Shown in pieces: positions 50,072-58,823 of a DNA stretch of 64,000 nt. Every line of letters begins with the position of its first letter. The stretch's first letter is position 1. Source of the stretch: Pseudaquabacterium pictum (GTDB lineage Bacteria > Pseudomonadota > Gammaproteobacteria > Burkholderiales > Burkholderiaceae_C); assembly GCF_005403045.1 (NCBI RefSeq), contig NZ_BJCL01000017.1:59906-123905 (forward strand). The letters are read 5' to 3'. The notes beneath the pieces were generated by a model. That model made no database searches. It was not told the DNA's origin and saw only the letters and a program-made list of their open reading frames with translations. The position numbers and the translations under genes are program-made.

Positions 50072-51174
50072 GCAACGACCGATCGAAGACCGGCACGGGC
50101 CCGGCCACGCCGCAGGGCCCTACGCGCAACACGCTGGACACCGACGGCATGCTGTCCGAGTGGGGCGCCAGGCTGTTCTATCCCATCCCCAAGGGCAAGG
50201 GCGGCGGGGGCGGCGGCAAGTTGCCGCTGCTGACCACCGTGGCCGCGTTGACTGCGGTGATGTCTGCTGGCGAAGTGCGCAGCCGGGTGCGCAGCACGGT
50301 CTCGCCTGGCGCCACGCAGGTGATGGTCAAGATTACCGGCGGCGGCCGCGGTATGAAGGCCATCGCGGCCCACTTCCGGTACATCGGCCGCCAGGGCAAG
50401 GAAGAGGTCGGCGGCAAGGGCAAGACGCTGGAGATCGAGGACGAGCGCGGCGAGAAGACCCAGGGGCGCGACGGCTTGGTCCGGCTGGCCGACGAGTGGC
50501 GCGTCGCCGGCGCATACATCGACGACGACAGCCCGAGGCGGGAGGCTTTCAACATCGTTTTCTCGATGCCGGTGGGCACGCCGCCGGAGGCGGTGCGCGC
50601 GGCTACGGCCGAGGCCGCGCGCGAGTTGTTCGAGGGGCACAAGTACGTGTTCGTGATGCACGAGGACCAGGGGGCGCCACACGTGCACCTTTCGGTGCGT
50701 GCTGACCGGTACGACGGTGTGCGTTTGTCGCCTCGCAAGGCGGACTTGGATCGTTGGCGTGCGGTGTTTGCTCGGAACCTGCAGGACCGAGGTGTGAATG
50801 CGGTGGCCAGCAGGCAACCCGTTCGGGCAGTGAATCGGAACTACCGAAAACTGTGGGAGGAGCGTGCGGCGGGTCGGGGGCAACTGACTCGGCAGCGTCC
50901 AGCGCAGCGGACCAGCGCGCGCGCCTTGGCAGTTCGAGTCGAAGCGATCAGGGCCTGGGAGCAGATCGCGCGGGCGCTGGCGAGCTCAAATGACCCTGCT
51001 GATTTGCGTCTCGCGGTGGAAGCGGTCAGGTACTTGGCAGAGATCGCCCCAGGGGGCCAGGTGGCGGCTCGCGAGGCCGCCAAGTCGGCTCAGCGCAGCG
51101 AATCCGAGCGTACCGGGAGCGGGCAGCAATCGCCTGGTGCGAGGCCTGAGCGTGACCGAAGGTCAGACCGTTGA
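50068..51174 (+). CDS. MOBP-type relaxase
   Basis: The product is 368 residues from TTG 50068, preferred for the AAGGAG 7 bases upstream and the 4-base overlap with the accessory gene. The N-terminus is Gly/Lys-rich (PIPKGKGGGGGGKLPLL). Motif I with candidate nucleophile Tyr is IAAHFRYIGRQGKEEV. Motif III is MHEDQGAPHVHLSVRA, the HxDxxxPHxH metal site. At 368 residues it lacks a primase or helicase domain. Nicking should occur at the adjacent IncP-like nic. No type IV secretion genes are in the window, so the element may need a helper or carry them elsewhere. Confidence 0.88.
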   Translation: MSNDRSKTGTGPATPQGPTRNTLDTDGMLSEWGARLFYPIPKGKGGGGGGKLPLLTTVAALTAVMSAGEVRSRVRSTVSPGATQVMVKITGGGRGMKAIAAHFRYIGRQGKEEVGGKGKTLEIEDERGEKTQGRDGLVRLADEWRVAGAYIDDDSPRREAFNIVFSMPVGTPPEAVRAATAEAARELFEGHKYVFVMHEDQGAPHVHLSVRADRYDGVRLSPRKADLDRWRAVFARNLQDRGVNAVASRQPVRAVNRNYRKLWEERAAGRGQLTRQRPAQRTSARALAVRVEAIRAWEQIARALASSNDPADLRLAVEAVRYLAEIAPGGQVAAREAAKSAQRSESERTGSGQQSPGARPERDRRSDR

Positions 51175-51495
51175 AGGTGCACGGCGGCGCAATCGAGCCC
51201 GATAATGTTTATGTCAACCTCGGTAGCGGCTGTCGAAGGTTCTGGTCGCCGCGGAATGCACCCGCCGGCCGACGGGCGGCCATGTTACGCCGAGCCGTCA
51301 TTCGTACTGCTTCGACGCTAGGCTCTGGACGGCCACAAGCGGGCATGCGCCTGATGTCCCCCAAAGCCGCCGTCGCGCTGCTCAGGCAAGTCCAGTTGGA
51401 ACACGCACCCGCTCGCGCCATCTGCGCCGCGGTCCGCACCGGTGTGAGTCTCCAGGGCTTGGTGGGCAGGTGGACGACCGATTGTCCGCGGATCG
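51175..51495. other. Intergenic region after the relaxase
   Basis: About 320 bases between the relaxase and the convergent TetR gene. A frame starting TTG at 51171 is open but has no family features and poor codon use. An AT-rich patch (GATAATGTTTATGTC at about 51200) is present. No terminator was clear. Confidence 0.3.
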
Positions 51496-52107
51496 TCAGG
51501 CCGACCGGCCGCTGCGAGTCTTCGACTTCGCAGCGCCAAGCAGCGTCTGTGAACCCAGGATAGTGTCGCGGCAGACCACCAGGATTTCATCGGCGAGGGG
51601 CGAGTCGTCCGGACAGGCTCGCGACAGGACGAGGGCGCCCACCGCGTGCGCCAGTAAGTCGAGGGTCCTGGCCCGCGCCTGTGAGGCGTCGGCTGGGTCC
51701 GATGTCAGGCCCTTCTGGCCGAGCAGGGCCAGCAGGCTCTCGACACCCTCTTCGAAGGCGACCCGGACCGGCTCAGGCTGCCGTGCAGCATCCCCGCCCA
51801 GCGCAGCCATCGTGCAGCCGGTGGCGCGGCCGTCTCGGTGCTCACGAGACAGGTAGTGGTTGACGAAGGTCGCCGCGTCCACCCCTTCGGCCAGCACTGC
51901 GGTCTGCGCGAAGCCGCAAGCCGCGGACTCCGCCATCAAGTCGGCCTTGGATCCGAACTGCTTGTAGAAGCCGCCGTGGGTGAAGCCCGCAGCTGCCATG
52001 AGGTCGGCCACGCCCACCCCGTCAAAGCCGCGCTCGCGAAACAGCTTTGAGGCCGTCTCGACCACGAGCGCCCGGTTGGCTTCTGCCTTTGCCTTGGTGA
52101 CTTTCAT
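51496..52107 (-). CDS. TetR/AcrR-family repressor
   Basis: The product is 203 residues. The N-terminal HTH is ALVVETASKLFRERGFDGVG / VADLMAAAGFTHGGFYKQFG. The C-terminal ligand domain includes GCTMAALGGDAARQ. The HTH and GCTMAALG-type motif match the TetR_C subgroup that often guards electrophile or quinone responses. It is divergent from the NADP-dependent oxidoreductase at 52268, with a palindrome in between, so it most likely represses that gene. Confidence 0.92.
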   Translation of the reverse strand: MKVTKAKAEANRALVVETASKLFRERGFDGVGVADLMAAAGFTHGGFYKQFGSKADLMAESAACGFAQTAVLAEGVDAATFVNHYLSREHRDGRATGCTMAALGGDAARQPEPVRVAFEEGVESLLALLGQKGLTSDPADASQARARTLDLLAHAVGALVLSRACPDDSPLADEILVVCRDTILGSQTLLGAAKSKTRSGRSA

Positions 52108-52156
52108 GTCGGCCTGATCTGTGCGTGCTCAATCTGTAGGCGCGCCGACTATACAT

Positions 52157-52207
52157 TGATGATGATCGTCATCACAGTCTTGACATTAAAGATTATGGTC
52201 GTCATCA
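52157..52207. promoter_or_regulatory. Divergent promoter with TetR-type operator
   Basis: The palindrome TGATGA-N6-TCATCA lies at 52157-52174, and its right half CGTCATCA (52167-52174) recurs at 52200-52207. A -35-like TTGACA at 52180-52185 lies between the copies. A repressor on both half-sites would cover the oxidoreductase promoter. The -10 element is not clear. Confidence 0.6.
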
Positions 52208-52267
52208 TTGCTGCATTCGAACTCGCCAAGCCCGGTGAGACGGAAACCTCAGACCGCTGCGAGCCCC

Positions 52268-53269
52268 ATGAAAGCACTCACCTTCAAACGCTATGGCAAG
52301 TCGCCCGAGATCGGCTTCTCCGACGTCCCGCGTCCTGCGCTGAAGGCCGATGACATGCTGGTCCAGGTCCACGCCGCCAGCGTGAACCCGATCGACAACA
52401 TGATTCCGACCGGTCTCTTCAAGGCCGTCGTGAAGTTCCAGCTGCCGGCCACGCTGGGCAGCGACCTGGCCGGCGTGGTGACCGAGGTCGGCAGCCGGGT
52501 GACCCGCTTCAAGGTGGGCGATGCGGTGTTCGCGAACATCTTTGACCTGGGCACCGGCTCGATCGCCGAGTTTGCCGTCGTTCCCGAGAGCGCCGCCGCG
52601 CTGAAACCGGACAACCTCGACTTTGTGCAGGCGGCGTCGATTCCGATGGTGGGCCTGACCTCCTGGCAGGCGATCAAGGAGCGCATCGGTTTGCGCGCAG
52701 GTCAGAAGATGTTCATCCCGGCGGGCTCCGGCGGCATCGGCACCTTCGCGATCCAACTGGCCAAGCTGCTGGGCGCAAAGGTCGGCACGACCACCAGCAC
52801 CGGCAACGTCGAACTGGTGCGCAACCTGGGCGCCGACGAGGTGGTCGACTACAAGAAGCAGTCGTTCGAGACCGTGCTGCGCGACTATGACGCGGCGCTG
52901 GGCACCGTCCGGGGCGACTCGATCGAGAAGTCCATCGGCATCCTGAAGCCGCGCGGAAAGATCGTCTCGCTGGTCGGGCCACTGGACGTCGCCTTCGCGC
53001 GCGCTCGCCGGGCCAACGTCGTCCTGACGGTCGTGTTCGCGCTGATGAGCCGAAGGATCAAAAGCTTGGCGAAGAAGCGGGACGTCGACTACTCGTTTCT
53101 CTTCGCCCGCGCCGATGGCGAACAACTCGCCCAAATTGGCAAGCTGCTCGAAGCGCAGCGCATCCGGCCTGTGATCGACAAGGTGTTCCCCTTCGAGCAG
53201 GCCAAGGAAGCCCTGGACTACCTGGCCCAGGGTCGCGCCAGGGGCAAGGTCGTCGTGCAGATGCGATAG
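52268..53269 (+). CDS. NADP-dependent quinone reductase-like oxidoreductase (MDR family)
   Basis: The product is 333 residues from ATG 52268 (MKALTFKRYGKSPEIGFSDV). The GroES-like N-terminal domain has LGSDLAGVVTEVGSRVTRFK. The Rossmann fold carries PAGSGGIGTFAIQLAKLLGA as the dinucleotide loop, and the C-terminus is DYLAQGRARGKVVVQMR. The zinc ligands of alcohol dehydrogenases are absent, which places it with quinone or enone reductases. Divergent transcription from a TetR gene suggests induction by electrophiles. It was once followed by an SDR gene, now a fragment. Confidence 0.92.
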   Translation: MKALTFKRYGKSPEIGFSDVPRPALKADDMLVQVHAASVNPIDNMIPTGLFKAVVKFQLPATLGSDLAGVVTEVGSRVTRFKVGDAVFANIFDLGTGSIAEFAVVPESAAALKPDNLDFVQAASIPMVGLTSWQAIKERIGLRAGQKMFIPAGSGGIGTFAIQLAKLLGAKVGTTTSTGNVELVRNLGADEVVDYKKQSFETVLRDYDAALGTVRGDSIEKSIGILKPRGKIVSLVGPLDVAFARARRANVVLTVVFALMSRRIKSLAKKRDVDYSFLFARADGEQLAQIGKLLEAQRIRPVIDKVFPFEQAKEALDYLAQGRARGKVVVQMR

Positions 53270-53303
53270 CCGGACCGACTACAACCCCTGCACCGAGGAA
53301 ACA

Positions 53304-53483
53304 ATGAAGATCGACAACGCAGTGGTCCTCGTCACGGGCGCGAACCGGGGCATCGGCTTGGCCTTCGCCCACGAACTGCTCGCTCGCGGTGCGCGCAAGG
53401 TCTCTGCAGTTGCACGCGACCGCGCCATAGGCCTTCTTAAGCCCAGGATCATCAGGAACAGACCCAGGAACGCCACCGAGTGA
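53304..53483 (+). pseudogene. 5' fragment of a short-chain dehydrogenase (SDR)
   Basis: From ATG 53304, 34 bases after the oxidoreductase stop, the frame begins as a textbook SDR (VVLVTGANRGIGLAFAHEL, then LLARGARKVSAVARD) and loses similarity after about 40 residues. The frame then ends at TGA 53481-53483. A full SDR needs about 240 residues. The break joins sequence that is antisense to the antiporter-like fragment, so a deletion or recombination removed the rest. Confidence 0.8.
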
Positions 53484-53735
53484 TGAGCGAGCAGCACGAC
53501 GCCCGCCAGTAAGGCCACCGCCGGTGACCACAGCCATGACCAGCACGGGCACGATGGCCCGGAAGCCGAAGACGACCTCCACTTCACCGAGCAGGTGGAA
53601 CAGGCCGAGGTTAGCGGTGGGCGAGGTGCTCGAAGTGCTTGGCGGCGAACGTGTGCAGCAGCGCCACCGCGAAGTCGATGGCCAAGATGACTTGCACCGC
53701 CGGCTCCTGGGTCGGATTCATGGTCGTACTTGATC
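53410..53735 (-). pseudogene. Fragment of a putative Na+/H+ antiporter-like membrane protein
   Basis: On the minus strand, NPTQEPAVQVILAIDFAVAL and LHTFAAKHFEHLAH are followed, after a frameshift and stop, by NLGLFHLLGEVEVVFGFRAI and VPVLVMAVVTGGG in another frame. The order and spacing fit the start of one polytopic membrane protein family. Both ends are missing. It abuts the SDR fragment, marking a recombination scar. Confidence 0.6.
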
Positions 53736-53809
53736 TGCGCGGCGGCCCGACCGACGCGTGAACCTGCCGAACCGGAGCAGTTCGACAGCAGGCGGCGGGT
53801 CTATCCCAG

Positions 53810-56287
53810 TCAATCTACCAAGGCTGACTGCCCCCCACGTTCGCCAAGATCTCGAGGCAGGATCAGGGAGAACGTGCTTCCTGCGCCGAACTGGCTGCGA
53901 ACTTCGATGCGTCCGCCCTGCGCCTGGGCGATCAATCGCACCAGCGACAGACCGATGCCGGTTCCACCATGGGTCTTGGTCGAGCCCGAGCTCAGCTGCA
54001 CGAAGGGCGAAAAGAGCCGCGCAATGTTCGCTTCCTCGATACCGATACCCCGATCGGCGATGTCGACCTGCCAGAACGCATCGTCCACGACGCTCGCGCG
54101 AAGGTCGACGCTGCCGCCTTCATGCGAGAACTTGATCGCGTTGCCGACCAGCGCCAGCAGCATCTGCTTCAGGCGCAGCGGATCGGTGATGACCGACTCC
54201 ACGCCGTCGTCCACGTCGACCCGCACTGCGACTTGCCGGGAGGCGCTGTCGGCTTGGAGCATCTCGACCACCTCATGCAGCGTGTGGGGCACGCTGATGG
54301 GCTCGGGATCGAAGTTCATCTTGCCGGACTCAACCTTGGCGTAGTCCAGCACCTGGTCGATCAGGCTGAGCAGGTGCTTGCCGCTGCTGACAATGCGGCT
54401 GATGTAGCCGGCGAACTTCGGCGAGTCGGGCTTCACCGAGCCGGACTCGAGCATCTGCCCGAACCCCAGGATCGCGTTCAGCGGCGTGCGCAGTTCGTGC
54501 GACATGTTCGCCACCAGCTCGCTCTTGAGCCTGTTCGTCTCGCGCAACTGGAAGTTCTGGGCCTCCAGCGAGGCCGCTCGCAGGCGCTCCGCTTCCGCCG
54601 CCTTCAAGGCCGTGATGTCAGCCAGCAGCATCATGACCTCCCCGGTGTCCGGGCCCAGCGACGCCCCGCTTGCGTCGATCCAAACCGGGCTGCCATCCTT
54701 GCGCCGCATCGGCAGCTGGCACCGGTACACCTGCCCCTGCTCCAGCGCGGCCAGGAGTTCCGCCCCCGCGCGCCGGTGGGACTCGTCGTCGAGGTACAGG
54801 TCCCGCGACGGCATGCCGTTCCAGTCGCCGTTGGCGTAGCCGAAGATCCGGTCCATCGCCTGGTTCTTCCAGAGGATGCGACGGTTCTTGAGCCGCACGA
54901 TGCCGATCAAGTCGTTGTCGAGCATCACGCCCTGCTGCAACGCCAGCGCGCGCAGCTGCGTTCGGGCCGCGTGCAGTTCGGTGATGTCGTACATCACCGA
55001 GTTGCTGTGCAGCAACCCGCCTTTGGAGGCTTTGACTGCCGTGGCGTTCACCAGCACGCGCCGCACGGAGCCGTCACGACTGACCAGGTCGAGATCCAGG
55101 CCCTCGATCTGCCCTGTGCGTTCCAGCTTCGGAAAATTGGCCGCAAACGTCGCCCGGCCTTCGTCGGTGAAGAAGTCGGTGGGCTTCAGCTTCCCGACCA
55201 CCTCCTCACGTGAACAGCCGAGCCAGGCCAGCTCAGTGGCATTGATGCTGAGGTAAGTGCCACTGGGATCGAGTGTGTGGTAGCCGCAGGGCGCCTCGTC
55301 GTACAGGCGAAGCGCCTGGGCATGCTCGCGCAGGTTGCTCGACGTGGCGCGCGCCAGCTGCCAGCTGACCACCGCGAAGATCAGCAGGAAACCAGTGGTC
55401 CAGGCCACCTGCAGCCGCCAGCCGGTCAGGAAGTCGCCCGTCGCCCGGCCAACGATCACGTACAGGGCGTGCTTGCCGAGCCGCCGATAGGCCGCGACCC
55501 TGTCGACACCATCGCTGGCGGTGACGGCGCGGTAGACGCCCTCGCCAGGCTCTGCCGCGATGGCGGCACGAAGCTGGTCGGACACCTTGCGCCCTGCCGC
55601 GGCGGCATCGGGACCGGTCAGTTCCGGCTGGCGCAACAGCAGCGCAAGATCCGCCGTTCGGAGACTGACCGATCCGCTGCTGCCCAGCCGCAGCGTGCTC
55701 ACCAGGGCACGCAGGCGCTCGACAGGCATCACCGCGATCACGACACCGGCAAAGCGGCCGTCCGGCATGCGCATCGAGCGCGCCAGCACCAGGGCCGGTC
55801 GCCCATCCGTCCTGATGTCGTAGGGGCCGTACAACTTGATTGGATCGTCGGGATGGTCGCGCAGGCGCTGGAAGTAGTCCCGGTCGGCGATGTCCAGGCG
55901 CTGGCAACGTTCGGCCGGCACGCCGCACAGCTGTGCGCCACGCGCATCGAACACGCCGATGCGCTGGATCTCGGGGACCTGTGCCGCCTGCGCGTCCACG
56001 ATGGACCACAGGATCCACGCGTCCAGGCCGGATCCGCCCAGCTGGCGCTCGACCTGGACGCCAACGGCCCCAAGGGCGATCGCAGCCTTGTCGAAGAGGG
56101 CACTGGCCACCTGCTCCGTCAGGCGCACGTCGTTCAGGGTCTGGGCCTTCGCGTCGGCGATCTCCGACCGCCTCGACGACAACAGCAGGGCCGCGCAGAC
56201 AGCCGCCATCAACAGGTTCAGCAGCAGCAGCCCGAACAGCACCTGCCGTCGCGTGCGCTCGGTCGGCGCGTGGCCGCCAGCGCCCAT
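53810..56287 (-). CDS. Membrane PAS sensor histidine kinase
   Basis: The product is 825 residues from ATG 56287 (MGAGGHAPTERTRRQVLFG); longer starts add unlikely sequence. It has TM1 (VLFGLLLLNLLMAAVCAALL), a large periplasmic dCache/PDC-like domain (FDARGAQLCGVP, DYFQRLRDHPDDPIKLYGPY) and TM2 (TTGFLLIFAVVSWQLA). Two PAS domains follow, then HisKA with NMSHELRTPLNAILGFGQML and HATPase_c (LVGNAIKFSHEG, GGTGIGLSLVRLI). The periplasmic domain probably binds a small ligand. It is divergent from the REC-GGDEF-EAL gene, its likely phosphate acceptor. Confidence 0.93.
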   Translation of the reverse strand: MGAGGHAPTERTRRQVLFGLLLLNLLMAAVCAALLLSSRRSEIADAKAQTLNDVRLTEQVASALFDKAAIALGAVGVQVERQLGGSGLDAWILWSIVDAQAAQVPEIQRIGVFDARGAQLCGVPAERCQRLDIADRDYFQRLRDHPDDPIKLYGPYDIRTDGRPALVLARSMRMPDGRFAGVVIAVMPVERLRALVSTLRLGSSGSVSLRTADLALLLRQPELTGPDAAAAGRKVSDQLRAAIAAEPGEGVYRAVTASDGVDRVAAYRRLGKHALYVIVGRATGDFLTGWRLQVAWTTGFLLIFAVVSWQLARATSSNLREHAQALRLYDEAPCGYHTLDPSGTYLSINATELAWLGCSREEVVGKLKPTDFFTDEGRATFAANFPKLERTGQIEGLDLDLVSRDGSVRRVLVNATAVKASKGGLLHSNSVMYDITELHAARTQLRALALQQGVMLDNDLIGIVRLKNRRILWKNQAMDRIFGYANGDWNGMPSRDLYLDDESHRRAGAELLAALEQGQVYRCQLPMRRKDGSPVWIDASGASLGPDTGEVMMLLADITALKAAEAERLRAASLEAQNFQLRETNRLKSELVANMSHELRTPLNAILGFGQMLESGSVKPDSPKFAGYISRIVSSGKHLLSLIDQVLDYAKVESGKMNFDPEPISVPHTLHEVVEMLQADSASRQVAVRVDVDDGVESVITDPLRLKQMLLALVGNAIKFSHEGGSVDLRASVVDDAFWQVDIADRGIGIEEANIARLFSPFVQLSSGSTKTHGGTGIGLSLVRLIAQAQGGRIEVRSQFGAGSTFSLILPRDLGERGGQSALVD

Positions 56288-56636
56288 GGGCAGTTCGGCG
56301 AGGGTATCGATCAGCGGCGAGTCAGGCGCCACGATGCCGACCGAACAGGGGTGGATGGAGCACGTCGAAGTTCTTCCGGACGGGGGGATTCGCGGCCGAG
56401 TCGCAGACGAAGTTGGCACTCGACACGCAGTGGTCCGACAAGCATACCGGGCCGCAGAGCTACCTCCGGGCAGGCGCGGCGTTGCTCCCGCCGCCGTGCG
56501 ATCCGTCACGGCTCAATTGCTAAGCGGTCGTCAACGCGAGTCGTGGCCTCACCCGGCTCTCGGCGGCCGCGGACGGCCGGGTTCAAGATCTGATCGATCA
56601 CGCCGATAAGAACGCGAGCCGGCAACCCGCGTCGGA

Positions 56637-58814
56637 ATGGCTTGTCCCTTCACCATGTCCGCCCCCGCTCCTGTGATCACGCCCTCGACTTCCCGCCCCC
56701 GCCTGCTGGTGGTGGACGACGACCTTCTGGTACGGGACATGGCGGCGCGCACGCTGCGCCATGCCGGCTTCGAGGTCGTCGAGGCCGAGAGCGGCGTGCA
56801 GGCACTTTCGGCCTTCACCGACGCGCCCTTCGACCTGGTCCTGCTGGACGTCGTGATGGACGGCATCGACGGCTTCGACACCTGCCGCCGGCTGCGCGCG
56901 CTGGAGCATGGCCGGCACGTGCCCGTGCTGATGTTGACCGGCCTGGACGACCTGGAGTCGATCGAGCAGGCCCACCAGTCGGGCGCCACGGACTTCATCA
57001 CCAAGCCGATCCACTGGGGTCTGCTCGTCTACCGCGTGCGCTACGCACTTCGAGGCGCCGCCGCCATGGATGCGATCCGCCGCAGCCGCGAGAGCATGGC
57101 CCGCGCGCAGCAGATGGCCCACCTGGGCAACTGGTCGCTCGAGGGCGGCGGGCGCATGGGATGCTCGGAGGAACTGGCCCGGATCTTCGGCGCGCCTCCC
57201 GAGGCCGCGCAGTGCGCCTCGGCCGAGGCCTTCCTAGCCCGGGTCACCGAAGCCGACCGCGAGCGAGTGCGCCGGGCGCGCGAGGCCCTGGTCAGCCATG
57301 GCCAGCCCTACCAGCTGACCTTCACGATCGAGCGCTTCGACGGCATCGCCCGCACCGTCTTCGAACAGGCGGCTCCGGTGCAGGATGCCCTCGGGCGCCA
57401 GGTGGCCGTCGAGGGCATCACCCACGACATCACCGAGCGCGTCGAGGCCGAGCGCCGCATCCGGCACCTCGCGCTGCACGATGGCCTGACGGGGCTGCCC
57501 AACCGCGAGTTCTTCCTGCGGCTGGCCACGCGCGTGCTCGAGCAGGCCCGCCACGGCAACGCCACCTGCGCGATGCTGCAGATCGACATCGACCGCTTCA
57601 AGAGCGTCAACGACGCGCTCGGCAGCGACGCCGGCGACGAGGTGCTGCGCATCGTGGCCCAGCGCCTGCAGGACCACACTCGCGCCGGTGATGTGACGGC
57701 CGCCTCCGACGCAACCACCCAGACCGGCGTGCTGGCGCGCGTGGGCGGCAACGCCTTCACCGTCCTGCTGGCCGGCATCGGCAGGCCCGAACACGCAGCC
57801 AGGGCCGCGGAGCGGCTGTGCCAGGTGGTGGCCGAGCCGATCACCGTGAATGGCACCGAGCTGAAGCTGACGGCAGCCGTTGGCATCGCACTGTTCCCCC
57901 GCGACTCGACCGAGGCCGGTGGCCTGATCCGCTATGCCGAACAGGCCCTGTATGCCGCCAAGTCGGCCGGCGCGGGCGAACGACGATTCTTCGACGAGGC
58001 AATGAACGCCCAGGCCAGCGCCCGCCTGGCCCGCGAGGCGGAGCTGCGCCGCGCCATCGCGGGCGGAGAGTTGCGCCTGTACCTGCAGCCCAAGATCGAT
58101 TCGACCAGCGGCGAGATGCGGAGCGCCGAGGCGCTGGTGCGATGGCAACACCCGGAGCGCGGCCTGCTGCTGCCGGGCGAGTTCATCCCCCTGGCCGAGG
58201 AGACCGGGCAGATCACCGAACTGACCGCCTGGGTGCTGGACGAGGTCTGCGCGCTCGCAACCCGCTGCAAGCGGGCCGGCCTGCGGGAACAGCCCATCGC
58301 GGTCAACGTGGCTGCGTCCTGCTTCATGGCCGACGGCCTGGTGGAACGCCTGGATCAGCTTGTGCGTAGCCACCACATGTCACCCCAGGCGCTGGTGCTC
58401 GAAGTCACCGAGTCGATGCTGATGAAGGATCTCGATCGCGCCGTCGAGCGATTGCAGGAGTTGCATGCACACGGCTTCAAGCTGTCGCTCGACGACTTCG
58501 GCACCGGCTACTCGTCCTTGGCTTATCTCAAGCGCTTTCCGATCGACGAGCTCAAGATCGACCGCAGCTTCGTGATCGACGTGGACCACGGCGAGAAGGA
58601 AAGCGCGCTGGTCGAGGCCATCGTCACCCTGGCCCATCGGCTGAACATGCAGGTTGTCGCGGAAGGCGTCGAGACGCCATCGCAGGCGGCCGCCCTTCAG
58701 CGCCTGGGCTGTCACCTCCACCAGGGCTACCTGTATGCCAGGCCGATGCCCGCCCAAGCGTACGAGGCCCTGCTGGCCACCAGGCCCGTACTCGAGGCGG
58801 CCGCGCCGCACTGA
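56637..58814 (+). CDS. Response regulator with PAS, degenerate GGDEF and EAL domains (c-di-GMP phosphodiesterase)
   Basis: The product is 725 residues from ATG 56637 (ATG 56655 possible). REC has [12 protein letters not shown], Asp in [10 protein letters not shown] and Lys in FITKPI. A PAS-like domain follows. GGDEF is degenerate: the signature reads [10 protein letters not shown], lacking the catalytic acidic residues, so cyclase activity is not expected. EAL is complete: [47 protein letters not shown] and [10 protein letters not shown]. It should hydrolyse c-di-GMP when activated through REC. The divergent kinase is the natural partner, and the TonB receptor follows after 9 bases. Confidence 0.93.
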   Translation: MACPFTMSAPAPVITPSTSRPRLLVVDDDLLVRDMAARTLRHAGFEVVEAESGVQALSAFTDAPFDLVLLDVVMDGIDGFDTCRRLRALEHGRHVPVLMLTGLDDLESIEQAHQSGATDFITKPIHWGLLVYRVRYALRGAAAMDAIRRSRESMARAQQMAHLGNWSLEGGGRMGCSEELARIFGAPPEAAQCASAEAFLARVTEADRERVRRAREALVSHGQPYQLTFTIERFDGIARTVFEQAAPVQDALGRQVAVEGITHDITERVEAERRIRHLALHDGLTGLPNREFFLRLATRVLEQARHGNATCAMLQIDIDRFKSVNDALGSDAGDEVLRIVAQRLQDHTRAGDVTAASDATTQTGVLARVGGNAFTVLLAGIGRPEHAARAAERLCQVVAEPITVNGTELKLTAAVGIALFPRDSTEAGGLIRYAEQALYAAKSAGAGERRFFDEAMNAQASARLAREAELRRAIAGGELRLYLQPKIDSTSGEMRSAEALVRWQHPERGLLLPGEFIPLAEETGQITELTAWVLDEVCALATRCKRAGLREQPIAVNVAASCFMADGLVERLDQLVRSHHMSPQALVLEVTESMLMKDLDRAVERLQELHAHGFKLSLDDFGTGYSSLAYLKRFPIDELKIDRSFVIDVDHGEKESALVEAIVTLAHRLNMQVVAEGVETPSQAAALQRLGCHLHQGYLYARPMPAQAYEALLATRPVLEAAAPH

Positions 58815-58823
58815 GCACCGAAC

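Noticed and set aside
51171..51563. 130-codon frame from TTG 51171 after the relaxase
   Set aside because: It shares a 4-base overlap with the relaxase stop, but codon use is poor, no motif is present and it runs into the convergent TetR gene.
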